The notes: generated from the letters alone by a model not told the origin. Shown: positions 38,301-51,874, counted from the first letter of the stretch. The stretch: DNA of 64,000 nt from Petrolisthes cinctipes (GCA_033782935.1 JAWQEG010000470.1:1612001-1676000), one strand, 5' to 3'. Program-made: numbers and translations.

Positions 38301-41300
38301 CAGTGCTAGAATATTTTCAAAATATAGGCTAAAAACATGCTAAAAATCGATCTTTTAGGTGCCAAAAAATCGATATCTCAAATTCCGTCCCAAAACACCC
38401 GAAAATTCGATATTTAGGGGTCCCAGAAGCGATCTGTACATGCCTACTCCGTGTTAGAGTATTTTCAAAATACATGCTCAAAACATACTGAAAATCGATC
38501 TTTTAGGTGCACAAGAGTCGATATGTGCATGCATCTTCAGTACCCGTTTATATCTCAAATTCTGGCCCTAAACACCCGAAAATTCGATATTTTGGGGTCC
38601 CAGAAGCGATCTGTACATGCCTACTCCGTTTTAGAGTATTTTCAAAATTCAGGCCCAAAAGATGCTGAAAATCGATATTTTTGGTGAACAAAGTCAATAT
38701 GTGCATGTATCTTCTGTACCCGTTTATATCTCGAATTCAGGCTCAAAACACCCGAAATTCAATATTTTGGGGTCCCAGAAGCAATCTGTACAGTGCTAGA
38801 ATATTTTCAAAATATACGCTAAAAACATGTTAAAAATCGATCTTTTAGGTGCCAAAAAGTCGATATCTCAAATTCAGTCCCAAAACACCCGAAAATTCGA
38901 TATTTAGGGGTCCCAGAAGCGATCTGTACATGCCTACTCCGTGTTAGAGTATTTTCAAAATACATGCTCAAAACATACTGAAAATCGATCTTATAGGTGC
39001 ACAAAAGTCGATATGTGCATGCATCTTCAGTACCCGTTTATATCTCAAATTCAGGCTCAAAACACCCGAAAATTCAATATTTTGGGGTCCCAGAAGCAAT
39101 CTGTACATGCCTACTCAGTGTTAGAGTATTTTCAAAATACAGGCCCAAAACATGCTGAAAATCGATATTTTAGATGCCCAAAGTCAATATGTGCATGTAT
39201 CTTCTGTACCCGTTTATATCTCAAATTCAGGCTCAAAACACCCGAAAATTCAATATTTTGGGGTCCCAGAAGCAATCTGTACATGCCTACACAGTGCTAG
39301 AATATTTTCAAAATATAGGCTAAAAACATGCTAAAAATCGACATTTTAGTGTGCCAAAAAATCGATATCTCAAATTCAGTCCCAAAACACCCGAAAATTC
39401 GATATTTAGAGGTCCCAGAAGGTATCTGTACATGCCTACTCCGTGTTCGAGTATTTTCAAAATACAGGCCAAAAACATACTGAAAATCGATCTTTTAGGT
39501 GCACAAAAGTCGATATGTGCATGCATCTTCTGTACCCGTTTATATCTCAAATTCTGGCTCAAAACAACCGAAAATTCAATATTTTGGGGTCTCAGAAGCA
39601 ATCTGTACATGCCTACTCAGTGTTAGAGTATTTTCAAAATACAGGCCCAAAACATGCTGAAAATCGATATTTTAGATGCCCAAAGTCAATATGTGCATGT
39701 ATCTTCTGTACCCGTTTATATCTCAAATTCAGGCTCAAAACACCTGAAAATTCAATATTTTGGGGTCCCAGAAGCAATCTGTACATGCCTACACAGTGCT
39801 AGAATATTTTCAAAATATAGGCTAAAAACATGCTAAAAATCGATCTTTTAGGTGCCAAAAAATCGATATCTCAAATTCCGTCCCAAAACACCCGAAAATT
39901 CGATATTTAGAGGTCCCAGAAGGTATCTGTTAATGCCTACTCCGTGTTAGAGTATTTTCAAAATACAGGCCAAAAACATACTGAAAATCGATCTTTTAGG
40001 TGCCCAAAAGTCGATATGTGCATGCATCTTCTGTACCCGTTTATATCTCAAATTCTGGCTCAAAACAACCGAAAATTCAATATTTTGGGGTCCCAGAAGC
40101 AATCTGTACATGCCTACTCAGTGCTAGAATATTTTCAAAATATAGGCTAAAAACATGCTAAAAATCGATCTTTTAGGTGCCAAAAAGTCGATATCTCAAA
40201 TTCAGTCCCAAAACACCCGAAAATTCGATATTTAGGGGTCCCAGAAGCGATCTGTACATGCATACTCCGTGTTAGAGTATTTTCAAAATACATGCTCAAA
40301 ACATACTGAAAATCGATCTTATAGGTGCACAAAAGTCGATATGTGCATGCATCTTCAGTACCCGTTTATATCTCAAATTCAGGCTCAAAACACCCGAAAA
40401 TTCAATATTTTGGGGTCCCAGAAGCAATCTGTACATGCCTACTCAGTGTTAGAGTATTTTCAAAATACAGGCCCAAAACATGCTGAAAATCGATATTTTA
40501 GATGCCCAAAGTCAATATGTGCATGTATCTTCTGTACCCGTTTATATCTCAAATTCAGGCTCAAAACACCCGAAAATTCAATATTTTGGGGTCCCAGAAG
40601 CAATCTGTACATGCCTACACAGTGCTAGAATATTTTCAAAATATAGGCTAAAAACATGCAAAAAATCGACATTTTAGTGTGCCAAAAAATCGATATCTCA
40701 AATTCAGTCCCAAAACACCCGAAAATTCGATATTTAGAGGTCCCAGAAGGTATCTGTACATGCCTACTCCGTGTTAGAGTATTTTCAAAATACAGGCCAA
40801 AAACATACTGAAAATCGATCTTTTAGGTGCCCAAAAGTCGATATGTGCATGCATCTTCTGTACCCGTTTATATCTCAAATTCTGGCCCTAAACACCCGAA
40901 AATTCGATATTTTGGGGTCCCAGAAGCGATCTGTACATGCCTACTCCGTGTTAGAGTATTTTCAAAATTCAGGCCCAAAACATGCTGAAAAACGATATTT
41001 TTGGTGCCCAAAGTCAATATGTGCATGTATCTTCTGTACCCGTTTATATCTCAAATTCAGGCTCAAAACACCCGAAAATTCAATATTTTGGGGTCCCAGA
41101 AGCAATCTGTACAGTGCTAGAATATTTTCAAAATATAGGCTAAAAACATGCTAAAAATCGATCTTTTAGGTGCCAAAAAGTCGATATCTCAAATTCAGTC
41201 CCAAAACACCCGAAAATTCGATATTTATGGGTCCCAGAAGCGATCTGTACATGCCTACTCCGTGTTAGAGTATTTTCAAAATACATGCTCAAAACATACT

Positions 41301-42389
41301 GAAAATTGATCTTTTAGGTGCACAAAAGTCGATATGTGCATGCATCTTCAGTACCCGTTTATATATCAAATTCTGGCCCTAAACACTCGAAAATTCGATA
41401 TTTTGGGGTCCTAGAAGCGATCTGTACATGCCTACTCCGTGTTAGAGTATTTTCAAAATTCAGGCCCAAAACATGCTGAAAATCGATATTTTTGGTGCCC
41501 AAAGTCAATATGTGCATGTATCTTCAGTACCCGTTTATATCTCAAATTCAGGCTCAAAACAACCGAAAATTCAATATTTTGGGGTCCCAGAAGCAATCTG
41601 TACATGCCTACTCAGTGTTAGAGTATTTTCAAAATACAGGCCCAAAACATGCTGAAAATCGATATTTTAGATGCCCAAAGTCAATATGTGCATGTATCTT
41701 CTGTACCCGTTTATATCTCAAATTCAGGCTCAAAACACCCGAAAATTCAATATTTTGGGGTCCCAGAAGCAATCTGTACAGTGCTAGAATATTTTCAAAA
41801 TATAGGCTAAAAACATGCTAAAAATCGATCTTTTAGGTGCCAAAAAGTCGATATCTCAAATTCAGTCCCAAAACACCTGAAAATTCGATATTTAGGGGTC
41901 CCAGAAGCGATCTGTACATGCCTACTCCGTGTTAGAGTATTTTCAAAATACATGCTCAAAACATACTGAAAATCGATCTTTTAGGTGCACAAAAGTCGAT
42001 ATGTGCATGCATCTTCAGTACCCGTTTATATCTCAAATTCAGGCTCAAAACAACCGAAAATTCAATATTTTGGGGTCCCAGAAGCAATCTGTACATGCCT
42101 ACTCAGTGTTAGAGTATTTTCAAAATACAGGCCCAAAACATGCTGAAAATCGATATTTTAGATGCCCAAAGTCAATATGTGCATGTATCTTCTGTACCCG
42201 TTTATATCTCAAATTCAGGCTCAAAACACCCGAAAATTCAATATTTTGGGGTCCCAGAAGCAATCTGTACATGCCTACACAGTGCTAGAATATTTTCAAA
42301 ATATAGGCTAAAAACATGCTAAAAATCGACATTTTAGTGTGCCAAAAAGTCGATATCTCAAATTCAGTCCCAAAACACCCGAAAATTCG
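35355..42389 (+). repeat. Irregular HOR block right of the 12-mer core
   Basis: Cassette starts (35,748, 36,249, 36,739, 37,909, 38,410, 38,900, 39,402, 39,903, 40,228, 40,730, 41,888) show mixed 325-, 491-, 501- and 668-bp steps. Local paralogies by shared variants are about 36,290 with 38,451 (offset 2,161), 37,660-38,340 with 39,150-39,840 (offset 1,493), and 38,940 with 40,270 (offset 1,328). New markers appear here: TTTTAGTGTGCC (39,350, 40,676, 42,337), CTTATAGGTGC, AAACAACCGAAAATTC and GAAAAACGATATTT. Several recur in the inverted block at 46-48 kb. No gene or unrelated insertion is seen. Confidence 0.8.
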
Positions 42390-44373
42390 ATATTTAGAGG
42401 TCCCAGAAGGTATCTGTACATGCCTACTCCGTGTTAGAGTATTTTCAAAATACATGCTCAAAACATACTGAAAATCGATCTTTTAGGTGCACAAAAGTCG
42501 ATATGTGCATGCATCTTCAGTACCCGTTTATATATCAAATTCTGGCCCTAAACACCCGAAAATTCGATATTTTGGGGTCCTAGAAGCGATCTGTACATGC
42601 CTACTCCGTGTTAGAGTATTTTCAAAATTCAGGCCCAAAACATGCTGAAAATCGATATTTTTGGTGCCCAAAGTCAATATGTGCATGTATCTTCTGTACC
42701 CGTTTATATCACGAATTCAGGCTCAAAACACCCGAAAATTCAATATTTTGGGGTCCCAGAAGCAATCTGTACAGTGCTAGAATATTTTCAAAATATAGGC
42801 TAAAAACATGCTAAAAATCGATCTTTTAGGTGCCAAAAAGTCGATATCTCAAATTCAGTCCCAAAACACCCGAAAATTCGATATTTAGGGGTCCCAGAAG
42901 CGATCTGTACATGCCTACTCCGTGTTAGAGTATTTTCAAAATACATGCTCAAAACATACTGAAAATCGATCTTTTAGGTGCACAAAAGTCAATATGTGCA
43001 TGCATCTTCAGTACCCGTTTATATCTCAAATTCAGGCTCAAAACACCCGAAAATTCAATATTTTGGGGTCCCAGAAGCAATCTGTACATGCCTACTCAGT
43101 GTTAGAGTATTTTCAAAATACAGGCCCAAAACATGCTGAAAATCTATATTTTAGATGCCCAAAGTCAATATGTGCATGTATCTTCTGTACCCGTTTATAT
43201 TTCAAATTCAGGCTCAAAACAAACGAAAATTCAATATTTTGGGGTCCCAGAAGCAATCTGTACATGCCTACACAGTGCTAGAATATTTTCAAAATATAGG
43301 CTAAAAACATGCTAAAAATCGATCTTTTAGGTGCCAAAAAGTCGATATCTCAAATTCAGTCCCAAAACACCCGAAAATTCGATATTTAGGGGTCCCAGAA
43401 GCGATCTGTACATGCCTACTCCGTGTTAGAGTATTTTCAAAATACATGCTCAAAACATACTGAAAATCGATCTTTTAGGTGCACAAAAGTCGATATGTGC
43501 ATGCATCTTCAGTACCTGTTTATATATCAAATTCTGGCCCTAAACACCCGAAAATTCGATTTTTTGGGGTCCTAGAAGCGATCTGTACATGCCTACTCCG
43601 TGTTAGAGTATTTTCAAAATTCAGGCCCAAAACATGCTGAAAATCGATATTTTTGGTGCCCAAAGTCAATATGTGCATGTATCTTCTGTACCCGTTTATA
43701 TCTCGAATTCAGGCTCAAAACACCCGAAAATTCAATATTTTGGGGTCCCAGAAGCAATCTGTACAGTGCTAGAATATTTTCAAAATATAGGCTAAAAACA
43801 TGCTAAAAATCGATCTTTTAGGTGCCAAAAAGTCGATATCTCAAATTCAGTCCCAAAACACCCGAAAATTCGATATTTAGGGGTCCCAGAAGCGATCTGT
43901 ACATGCCTACTCCGTGTTAGAGTATTTTCAAAATACATGCTCAAAACATACTGAAAATCGATCTTTTAGGTGCACAAAAGTCAATATGTGCATGCATCTT
44001 CAGTACCCGTTTATATCTCAAATTCAGGCTCAAAACACCCGAAAATTCAATATTTTGGGGTCCCAGAAGCAATCTGTACATACCTACTCAGTGTTAGAGT
44101 ATTTTCAAAATACAGGCCCAAAACATGCTGAAAATCTATATTTTAGATGCCCAAAGTCAATATGTGCATGTATCTTCTGTACCCGTTTATATCTCAAATT
44201 CAGGCTCAAAACACCCGAAAATTCAATATTTTGGGGTCCCAGAAGCAATCTGTACATGCCTACACAGTGCTAGAATATTTTCAAAATATAGGCTAAAAAC
44301 ATGCTAAAAATGGACATTTTAGGTGCCAAAAAGTCGATATCTCAAATTCAGTCCCAAAACACCCGAAAATTCG
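42390..44373 (+). repeat. 992-bp 6-mer HOR, two copies
   Basis: Copies are 42,390-43,381 and 43,382-44,373, each a 491-bp trimer (B-D-SS) followed by a 501-bp trimer (B-C-S). Markers are GTTTATATATCAAATTCTGG, GGGGTCCTAGAAGCG, AAAGTCAATATGTGCATGC and AAAATCTATATTTTAG. Diverged relatives lie at about 49,765-51,400 (offset 7,290), so this 6-mer was once part of a longer arrangement. Confidence 0.85.
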
Positions 44374-44781
44374 ATATTTAGGGGTCCCAGAAGCAATCTG
44401 TACATGCCTACTCCGTGTTAGAGTATTTTCAAAATACATGCTCAAAACATACTGAAAATCGATCTTTTAGGTGCACAAAAGTCGATATGTGAATGCATCT
44501 TCAGTACCCGTTTATTTCTCAAATTCTGGCCCTAAACACCCGAAAATTCGATATTTTTGGGTCCCAGAAGCGATCTGTACATGCCTACGCCGTGTTAGAG
44601 TATTTTCAAAATTCATGCCCAAAACATGCTGAAAATCGATATTTTTGGTGCCCAAAGTCAATATGTGCATGTATCTTCTGTACCCGTTTATATCTCAAAT
44701 TCAGGCTCAAAACACCCGAAAACTCAATAATTTGGGGTCCCAGAAGCAATCAAAAATTCGATATTTTGGGGTCCCAGAAGC
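44374..44781 (+). repeat. Satellite leading into the 10.1-kb duplicated unit
   Basis: Ordinary forward satellite containing a B-type monomer with GTCGATATGTGAATGC, a D-type monomer, and the 34-bp mini-monomer listed next. It is related to 51,488-51,880 (offset 7,114). It ends where exact identity with the second copy of the 10,099-bp unit begins. Confidence 0.8.
44727..44760 (+). repeat. 34-bp truncated mini-monomer
   Basis: Between two monomer starts only 34 bp remain. It reads ATAATTTGGGGTCCCAG, continues to GCAATC and then jumps straight to AAAAATTCG, so about 140 bp of the monomer is deleted. The same odd junction occurs at 51,841-51,874 and 61,940-61,973, which marks these places as copies of one another. 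Confidence 0.85.
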
Positions 44782-46014
44782 GATCTGTACATGCCTACTC
44801 CGTGTTAGAGTATTTTCAAAATTCAGGCCCAAAACATGCTGAAAATCGATATTTTTGGTGCCCAAAGTAAATATGTGCATGTATCTTCTGTACCCGTTTA
44901 TATCTCAAATTCAGGCTCAAAACACCCGAAAATTCAATATTTTGGGGTCCCAGAAGCAATCTGTACATGCCTACTCAGTGCTAGAATATTTTCAAAATAT
45001 AGGCTAAAAACATTCTAAAAATCGATCTTTTAGGTGCCAAAAAGTCGATATCTCAAATTCAGTCCCAAAACACCCGAAAATTCGATATTTAGAGGTCCCA
45101 GAAGGTATCTGTACATGCCTACTCCGTGTTAGAGTATTTTCAAAATACAGGCCAAAAACATACTGAAAATCGATCTTTTAGGTCCCCAAAAGTCGATATG
45201 TGCATGCATCTTCTGTACCCGTTTATATCTCAAATTCTGGCCCTAAACACCCGAAAATTCGATATTTTGGGGTCCCAGAAGCGATCTGTACATGCCTACT
45301 CCGTGTTAGAGTATTTTCAAAATTCAGGCACAAAACATGCTGAAAATCGATATTTTTGGTGCCCAAAGTCAATATGTGCATGTATCTTCTGTACCCGTTT
45401 ATATCTCAAATTCAGGCTCAAAACACCCGAAAATTCAATATTTTGGGGTCCCAGAAGCAATCTGTACAGTGCTAGAATATTTTCAAAATATAGGCTAAAA
45501 ACATGCTAAAAATCGATCTTTTAGGTGCCAAAAAGTCGATATCTCAAATTCAGTCCCAAAACACCCGAAAATTCGATATTTAAGGGTCTCAGAAGCGATC
45601 TGTACATGCCTACTCCGTGTTAGAGTATTTTCAAAATACATGCTCAAAACATACTGATAATCGATCATTTAGGTGCACAAAAGTCGATATGTGCATGCAT
45701 CTTCAGTACCCGTTTATATCTCAAATTCAGGCTCAAAACACCCGAAAATTCAATATTTTGGGGTCCCAGAAGCAATCTGTACATGCCTACTCAGTGTTAG
45801 AGTATTTTCAAAATACAGGCCGAAAACATGCTGAAAATCGATATTTTAGATGCCCAAAGTCAATATGTGCATGTATCTTCTGTACCCGTTTATATCTCAA
45901 ATTCAGGCTCAAAACACCCGAAAATTCAATATTTTGGGGTCACAGAAGCAATCTGTACATGCCTACACAATGCTAGAATATTTTCAAAATATAGGCTAAA
46001 AACATGCTAAAAAT

Positions 46015-46092
46015 CGACATTTTAGGTGCCAAAAAATCGATATCTCAAATTCAGTCCCAAAACACCCGAAAATTCGATATTTCAAAATGTCG
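46015..46092. repeat. Left inversion junction, palindromic, 60-nt spacer
   Basis: CGACATTTT at 46,015-46,023 faces AAAATGTCG at 46,084-46,092 across 60 nt. Outward of these, the two arms continue as in-register inverted satellite (ACATGCTAAAAATCGACATT against the complement of AATGTCGATTTTCAGCATGT). The orientation change itself is GATATTT followed by CAAAATGTCG. Confidence 0.85.
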
Positions 46093-47776
46093 ATTTTCAG
46101 CATGTTTTGGGCCTGAATTTTGAAAATACTTTAACACGGAGTAGGCATGTACAGATCGCTTCTAGGACCCAAAAATATTGAATTTGCGGGTGTTTTGAGC
46201 CAGAATTTGAGATATAAACGGGTACAGAAGATGCATGCACATATCGACTTTTGGGCACCTAAAAGATCGATTTTCAGTATGTTTTTGGCGTGTATTTTGA
46301 AAATACTCTAACACGGAGTAGGTATGTACAGATACCTTCTGGGAGCTCTAAATATCGAATTTTCGGGTGTTTTGGGACTGAATTTGAGATATCGATTTTT
46401 TGGCACACTAAAATGTCGATTTTTAGCATGTTTTTAGCCTATATTTTGAAAATATTCTAGCACTGTGTAGGCATGTACAGATTGCTTCTGGGACCCCAAA
46501 ATATTGAATTTTCGGGTGTTTTGAGCCTGAATTTGAGATATAAACGGGTACAGAAGATACATGCACATATTGACTTTGGGCATCTAAAATATCGATTTTC
46601 AGCATGTTTTGGGCCTGTATTTTGAAAATACTCTAACACTGAGTAGGCATGTACAGATTGCTTCTGGGACCCCAAAATATTGAATTTTCGGTTGTTTTGA
46701 GCCTGAATTTGAGATATAAACGGGTACTGATGATGCATGCACATATCGACTTTTGTGCACCTAAAAGATCGATTTTCAGTATGTTTTGAGCATGTATTTT
46801 GAAAATACTCTAACACGGAGTAGGCATGTACAGATCGCTTCTGGGACCCCTAAATATCGAATTTTCAGGTGTTTTGGGACTGAATTTGAGATATCGACTT
46901 TTTGGCACCTAAAAAATCGATTTTTAGCATGTTTTTAGCCTATATTTTGAAAATATTCTAGCACTGTACAGATTGCTTCTTGGACCCCAAAATATTGAAT
47001 TTTCGGGTGTTTTGAGCCTGAATTCGAGATATAAACGGGTACAGAAGATACATGTACATATTGACTTTTGGCACCAAAAATATCGATTTTCAGCATGTTT
47101 TGGGCCTGAATTTTGAAAATACTCTAACACGGAGTAGGCATGTACAGATCGCTTCTAGGACCCCAAAATATCGAATTTTCGAGTGTTTAGGGCCAGAATT
47201 TGATATATAAACGGGTACTGAAGATGCATGCACATATCGACTTTTGTGCACCTAAAAGATCAATTTTCAGTATGTTTTGAGCATGTATTTTGAAAATACT
47301 CTAACACGGAGTAGGCATGTACAGATCGCTTCTGGGACCCATAAATATCGAATTTTTGGGTGTTTTGGGACTGAATTTGAGATATCGACTTTTTGGCACC
47401 TAAAAGATCGATTTTTAGCATGTTTTTAGCCTATATTTTGAAAATATTCTAGCACTGTACAGATTGCTTCTGGGACCCCAAAATATTGAATTTTATGATG
47501 TTTTGAGCCTGAATTTGATATATAAACGGGTACAGAAGATACATGCACATATTGACTTTGGGCACCAAAAATATCGTTTTTCAGCATGTTTTGGGCCTGA
47601 ATTTTGAAAATACTCTAACACGGAGTAGGCATGTACAGATCGCTTCTGGGACCCCAAAATATCGAATTTTCGGGTGTTTAGGGCCAGAATTTGAGATATA
47701 AACGGGTACAGAAGATGCATGCACATATCGACTTTTGGGCACCTAAAAGATCGATTTTCAGTATGTTTTTGTCCTG
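46084..47776 (-). repeat. Inverted satellite block, copy 1
   Basis: Satellite monomers read on the minus strand for 1,693 bp, then return to plus. Read on the minus strand, the variants follow 40,800-42,420 in order: GAAAAACGATATTT, TTTATGGGTCCCAG, GAAAATTGATC, ACACTCGAAAATTC, AAACAACCGAAAATTC and TTTTAGTGTGCC. They then follow about 49,025-49,270 (GTACATACCTACTCC, ACCCGCAAATTC, GTGTTAAAGTATT). Private changes, such as TTTTATGATGTTTTGAGCC near 47,490, show divergence since copying. Confidence 0.93.
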
Positions 47777-47786
47777 TTTTAGGTGC
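47739..47786. repeat. Right inversion junction, palindromic, 28-nt spacer
   Basis: GCACCTAAAA at 47,739-47,748 faces TTTTAGGTGC at 47,777-47,786 across 28 nt. The arms extend outward as nearly perfect inverted repeats through the GTCGATATGTGCATG segment and on into the array. Single-stranded DNA here could fold into a long hairpin. Confidence 0.88.
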
Positions 47787-50700
47787 ACAAAAGTCGATAT
47801 GTGCATGTATCTTCTGTACCCGTTTATATTTCAAATTCAGGCTCAAAACACCCGAAAATTCAATATTTTGGGGTCCCAGAAGCAATCTGTACATGCCTAC
47901 ACAGTGCTAGAATATTTTCAAAATATAGGCTAAAAACATGCTAAAAATCGATCTTTTAGGTGCCAAAAAGTCGATATCTCAAATTCAGTCCCAAAACACC
48001 CGAAAATTCGATATTTAGGGGTCCCAGAAGCGATCTGTACATGCCTACTCCGTGTTAGAGTATTTTCAAAATACATGCTCAAAACATACTGAAAATCGAT
48101 CTTTTAGGTGCACAAAAGTCGATATGTGCATGCATCTTCAGTACCCGTTTATATATCAAATTCTGGCCCTAAACACCCGAAAATTCGATATTTTGGGGTC
48201 CTAGAAGCGATCTGTACATGCCTACTCCGTGTTAGAGTATTTTCAAAATTCAGGCCCAAAACATGCTGAAAAACGATATTTTTGGTGCCCAAAGTCAATA
48301 TGTGCATGTATCTTCTGTACCCGTTTATATCTCAAATTCAGGCTCAAAACACCCGAAAATTCAATATTTTGGGGTCCCAGAAGCAATCTGTACAGTGCTA
48401 GAATATTTTCAAAATATAGGCTAAAAACATGCTAAAAATCGATCTTTTAGGTGCCAAAAAGTCGATATCTCAAATTCAGTCCCAAAACACCCGAAAATTC
48501 GATATTTAAGGGTCTCAGAAGCGATCTGTACATGCCTACTCCGTGTTAGAGTATTTTCAAAATACATGCTCAAAACATACTGATAATCGATCATTTAGGT
48601 GCACAAAAGTCGATATGTGCATGCATCTTCAGTACCCGTTTATATCTCAAATTCAGGCTCAAAACACCCGAAAATTCAATATTTTGGGGTCCCAGAAGCA
48701 ATCTGTACATGCCTACACAGTGTTAGAGTATTTTCAAAATACAGGCCGAAAACATGCTGAAAATCGATATTTTAGATGCCCAAAGTCAATATGTGCATGT
48801 ATCTTCTGTACCCGTTTATATCTCAAATTCAGGCTCAAAACACCCGAAAATTCAATATTTTGGGGTCCAAGAAGCAATCTGTACATGCCTACACAATGCT
48901 AGAATATTTTCAAAATATAGGCTAAAAACATGCTAAAAATCGACATTTTAGGTGCCAAAAAATCGATATCTCAAATTCAGTCCCAAAACACCCGAAAATT
49001 CGATATTTAGAGGTCCCAGAAGGTATCTGTACATACCTACTCCGTGTTAGAGTATTTTCAAAATACAGGCCAAAAACATACTGAAAATCGATCTTTTAGG
49101 TGCCCAAAAGTCGATATGTGCATGCATCTTCTGTACCCGTTTATATCTCAAATTCTGGCTCAAAACACCCGCAAATTCAATATTTTTGGGTCCCAGAAGC
49201 GATCTGTACATGCCTACTCCGTGTTAAAGTATTTTCAAAATTCAGGCCCAAAACATGCTGAAAATCGATATTTTTGGTGCCCAAAGTCAATATATACATG
49301 TATCTTCTGTACCCGTTTATATCTCAAATTCAGGCTCAAAACACCCGAAAATTCAATATTTTGGGGTCCCAGAAGCAATCTGTACATGCCTACTCAGTGC
49401 TAGAATATTTTCAAAATATAGGCTAAAAACATGCTAAAAATCGATCTTTTAGGTGCCAAAAAGTCGATATCTCAAATTCAGTCCCAAAACACCCGAAAAT
49501 TCGATATTTAGGGGTACCAGAAGTGATCTGTACATGCCTACTCCGTGTTAGAGTATTTTCAAAATACAGGCCCAAAACATGCTGAAAATCGATATTTTAG
49601 ATGCCCAAAGTCAATATGTGCATGAATCTTCTGTACCCGTTTATATTTCAAATTCAGGCTCAAAACACCCGAAAATTCAATATTTTGGGGGCCCAGAAGC
49701 AATCTGTACATGCCTACACAGTGCTAGAATATTTTCAAAATATAGGCTAAAAACATGCTAAAAATCGATCTTTTAGGTGCACAAAAGTCGATATGTGCAT
49801 GCATCTTCAGTACCCGTTTATATATCAAATTCTGGCCCTAAACACCCGAAAATTCGATATTTTGGGGTCCTAGAAGCGATCTGTACATGCCTACTCCGTG
49901 TTAGAGTATTTTCAAAATTCAGGCCCAAAACATGCTGAAAATCGATATTTTTGGTGCCCAAAGTCAATATGTGCATGTATCTTCTGTACCCGTTTATATC
50001 TCGAATTCAGGCTCAAAACACCCGAAAATTCAATATTTTGGGGTCCCAGAAGCAATCTGTACAGTGCTAGAATATTTTCAAAATATAGGCTAAAAACATG
50101 CTAAAAATCGATCTTTTAGGTGCCAAAAAGTCGATATCTCAAATTCAGTCCCAAAACACCCGAAAATTCGATATTTAGGGGTCCCAGAAGCGATCTGTAC
50201 ATGCCTACTTCGTGTTAGAGTATTTTCAAAATACATTCTCAAAACATACTGAAAATCGATCTTTTAGGTGCACAAAAGTCAATATGGGCATGCATCTTCA
50301 GTACCCGTTTATATCTCAAATTCAGGCTCAAAACACCCGAAAATTCAATATTTTGGGGTCCCAGAAGCAATCTGTACATGCCTACTCAGTGTTAGAGTAT
50401 TTTCAAAATACAGGCCCAAAACATGCTGAAAATCGATATTTTAGATGCCCAAAGTCAATATGTGCATGTATCTTCTGTACCCGTTTATATTTCAAATTCA
50501 GGCTCAAAATACCCGAAAATTCAATATTTTGGGGTCCCAGAAGCAATCTGTACATGCCTACACAGTGCTAGAATATTTTCAAAATATAGGCTAAAAACAT
50601 GCTAAAAATCGATCTTTTAGGTGCCAAAAAGTCGATATCTCAAATTCAGTCCCAAAACACCCGAAAATTCGATATTTAGGGGTCCCAGAAGCGATCTGTA

Positions 50701-51840
50701 CATGCCTACTCCGTGTTAGAGTATTTTCAAAATACATGCTCAAAACATACTGAAAATCGATCTTTTAGGTGCACAAAAGTCGATATGTGCATGCATCTTC
50801 AGTACCCGTTTATATATCAAATTCTGGCCCTAAACACCCGAAAATTCGATATTTTGGGGTCCTAGAAGCGATCTGTACATGCCTACTCCGTGTTAGAGTA
50901 TTTTCAAAATTCAGGCCCAAAACATGCTGAAAATCGATATTTTTGGTGCCCAAAGTCAATATGTGCATGTATCTTCTGTACCCGTTTATATCTCGAATTC
51001 AGGCTCAAAACACCCGAAAATTCAATATTTTGGGGTCCCAGAAGCAATCTGTACAGTGCTAGAATATTTTCAAAATATAGGCTAAAAACATGCTAAAAAT
51101 CGATCTTTTAGGTGCCAAAAAGTCGATATCTCAAATTCAGTCCCAAAACACCCGAAAATTCGATATTTAGGGGTCCCAGAAGCGATCTGTACATGCCTAC
51201 TCCGTGTTAGAGTATTTTCAAAATACATGCTCAAAACATACTGAAAATCGATCTTTTAGGTGCACAAAAGTCAATATGTGCATGCATCTTCAGTACCCGT
51301 TTATATCTCAAATTCAGGCTCAAAACACCCGAAAATTCAATATTTTGGGGTCCCAGAAGCAATCTGTACATGCCTACACAGTGCTAGAATATTTTCAAAA
51401 TATAGGCTAAAAACATGCTAAAAATCGACATTTTAGGTGCCAAAAAATCGATATCACAAATTCAGTCCCAAAACACCCGAAAATTCGATATTTAGGGGTC
51501 CCAGAAGCAATCTGTACATGCCTACTCCGTGTTAGAGTATTTTCAAAATACATGCTCAAAACATACTGAAAATCGATCTTTTAGGTGCACAAAAGTCGAT
51601 ATGTGAATGCATCTTCAGTACCCGTTTATATCTCAAATTCTGGCCCTAAACACCCGAAAATTCGATATTTTTGGATCCCAGAAGCGATCTGTACATGCCT
51701 ACTTCGTGTTAGAGTATTTTCAAAATTCAGCCCCAAAACATGCTGAAAATCGATATTTTTGGTGCCCAAAGTCTATATGTGCATGTATCTTCTGTACCCG
51801 TTTATATCTCAAATTCAGGCTCAAAACACCCGAAAACTCA

Positions 51841-51874
51841 ATAATTTGGGGTCCCAGTAGCAATCAAAAATTCG
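51841..51874 (+). repeat. 34-bp truncated mini-monomer, second locus
   Basis: Same deletion junction as at 44,727, with one private base (CCCAGTAGC instead of CCCAGAAGC). The monomer after it is a short type here and a D type at 44,761, so exchange happened just beyond the marker. Confidence 0.85.

Larger units (their letters stand above)
1..46083 (+). repeat. Tandem satellite array, forward orientation (main block)
   Basis: This stretch is head-to-tail satellite with no unrelated sequence that I can see. Monomers are delimited here at the motif ATATTT(T/A)GGGGTCCCAG. They come in four lengths: 176/177 bp (full), 148 bp (missing 29 bp) and 138 bp (missing 29 plus 10 bp). The full length is close to a nucleosome repeat. 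Monomer order forms higher-order repeats that change along the block and are listed separately. There are no introns, splice structure or codon bias, and open frames recur only because the monomer recurs. A centromeric or heterochromatic role is plausible but not shown by sequence alone. Confidence 0.97.
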
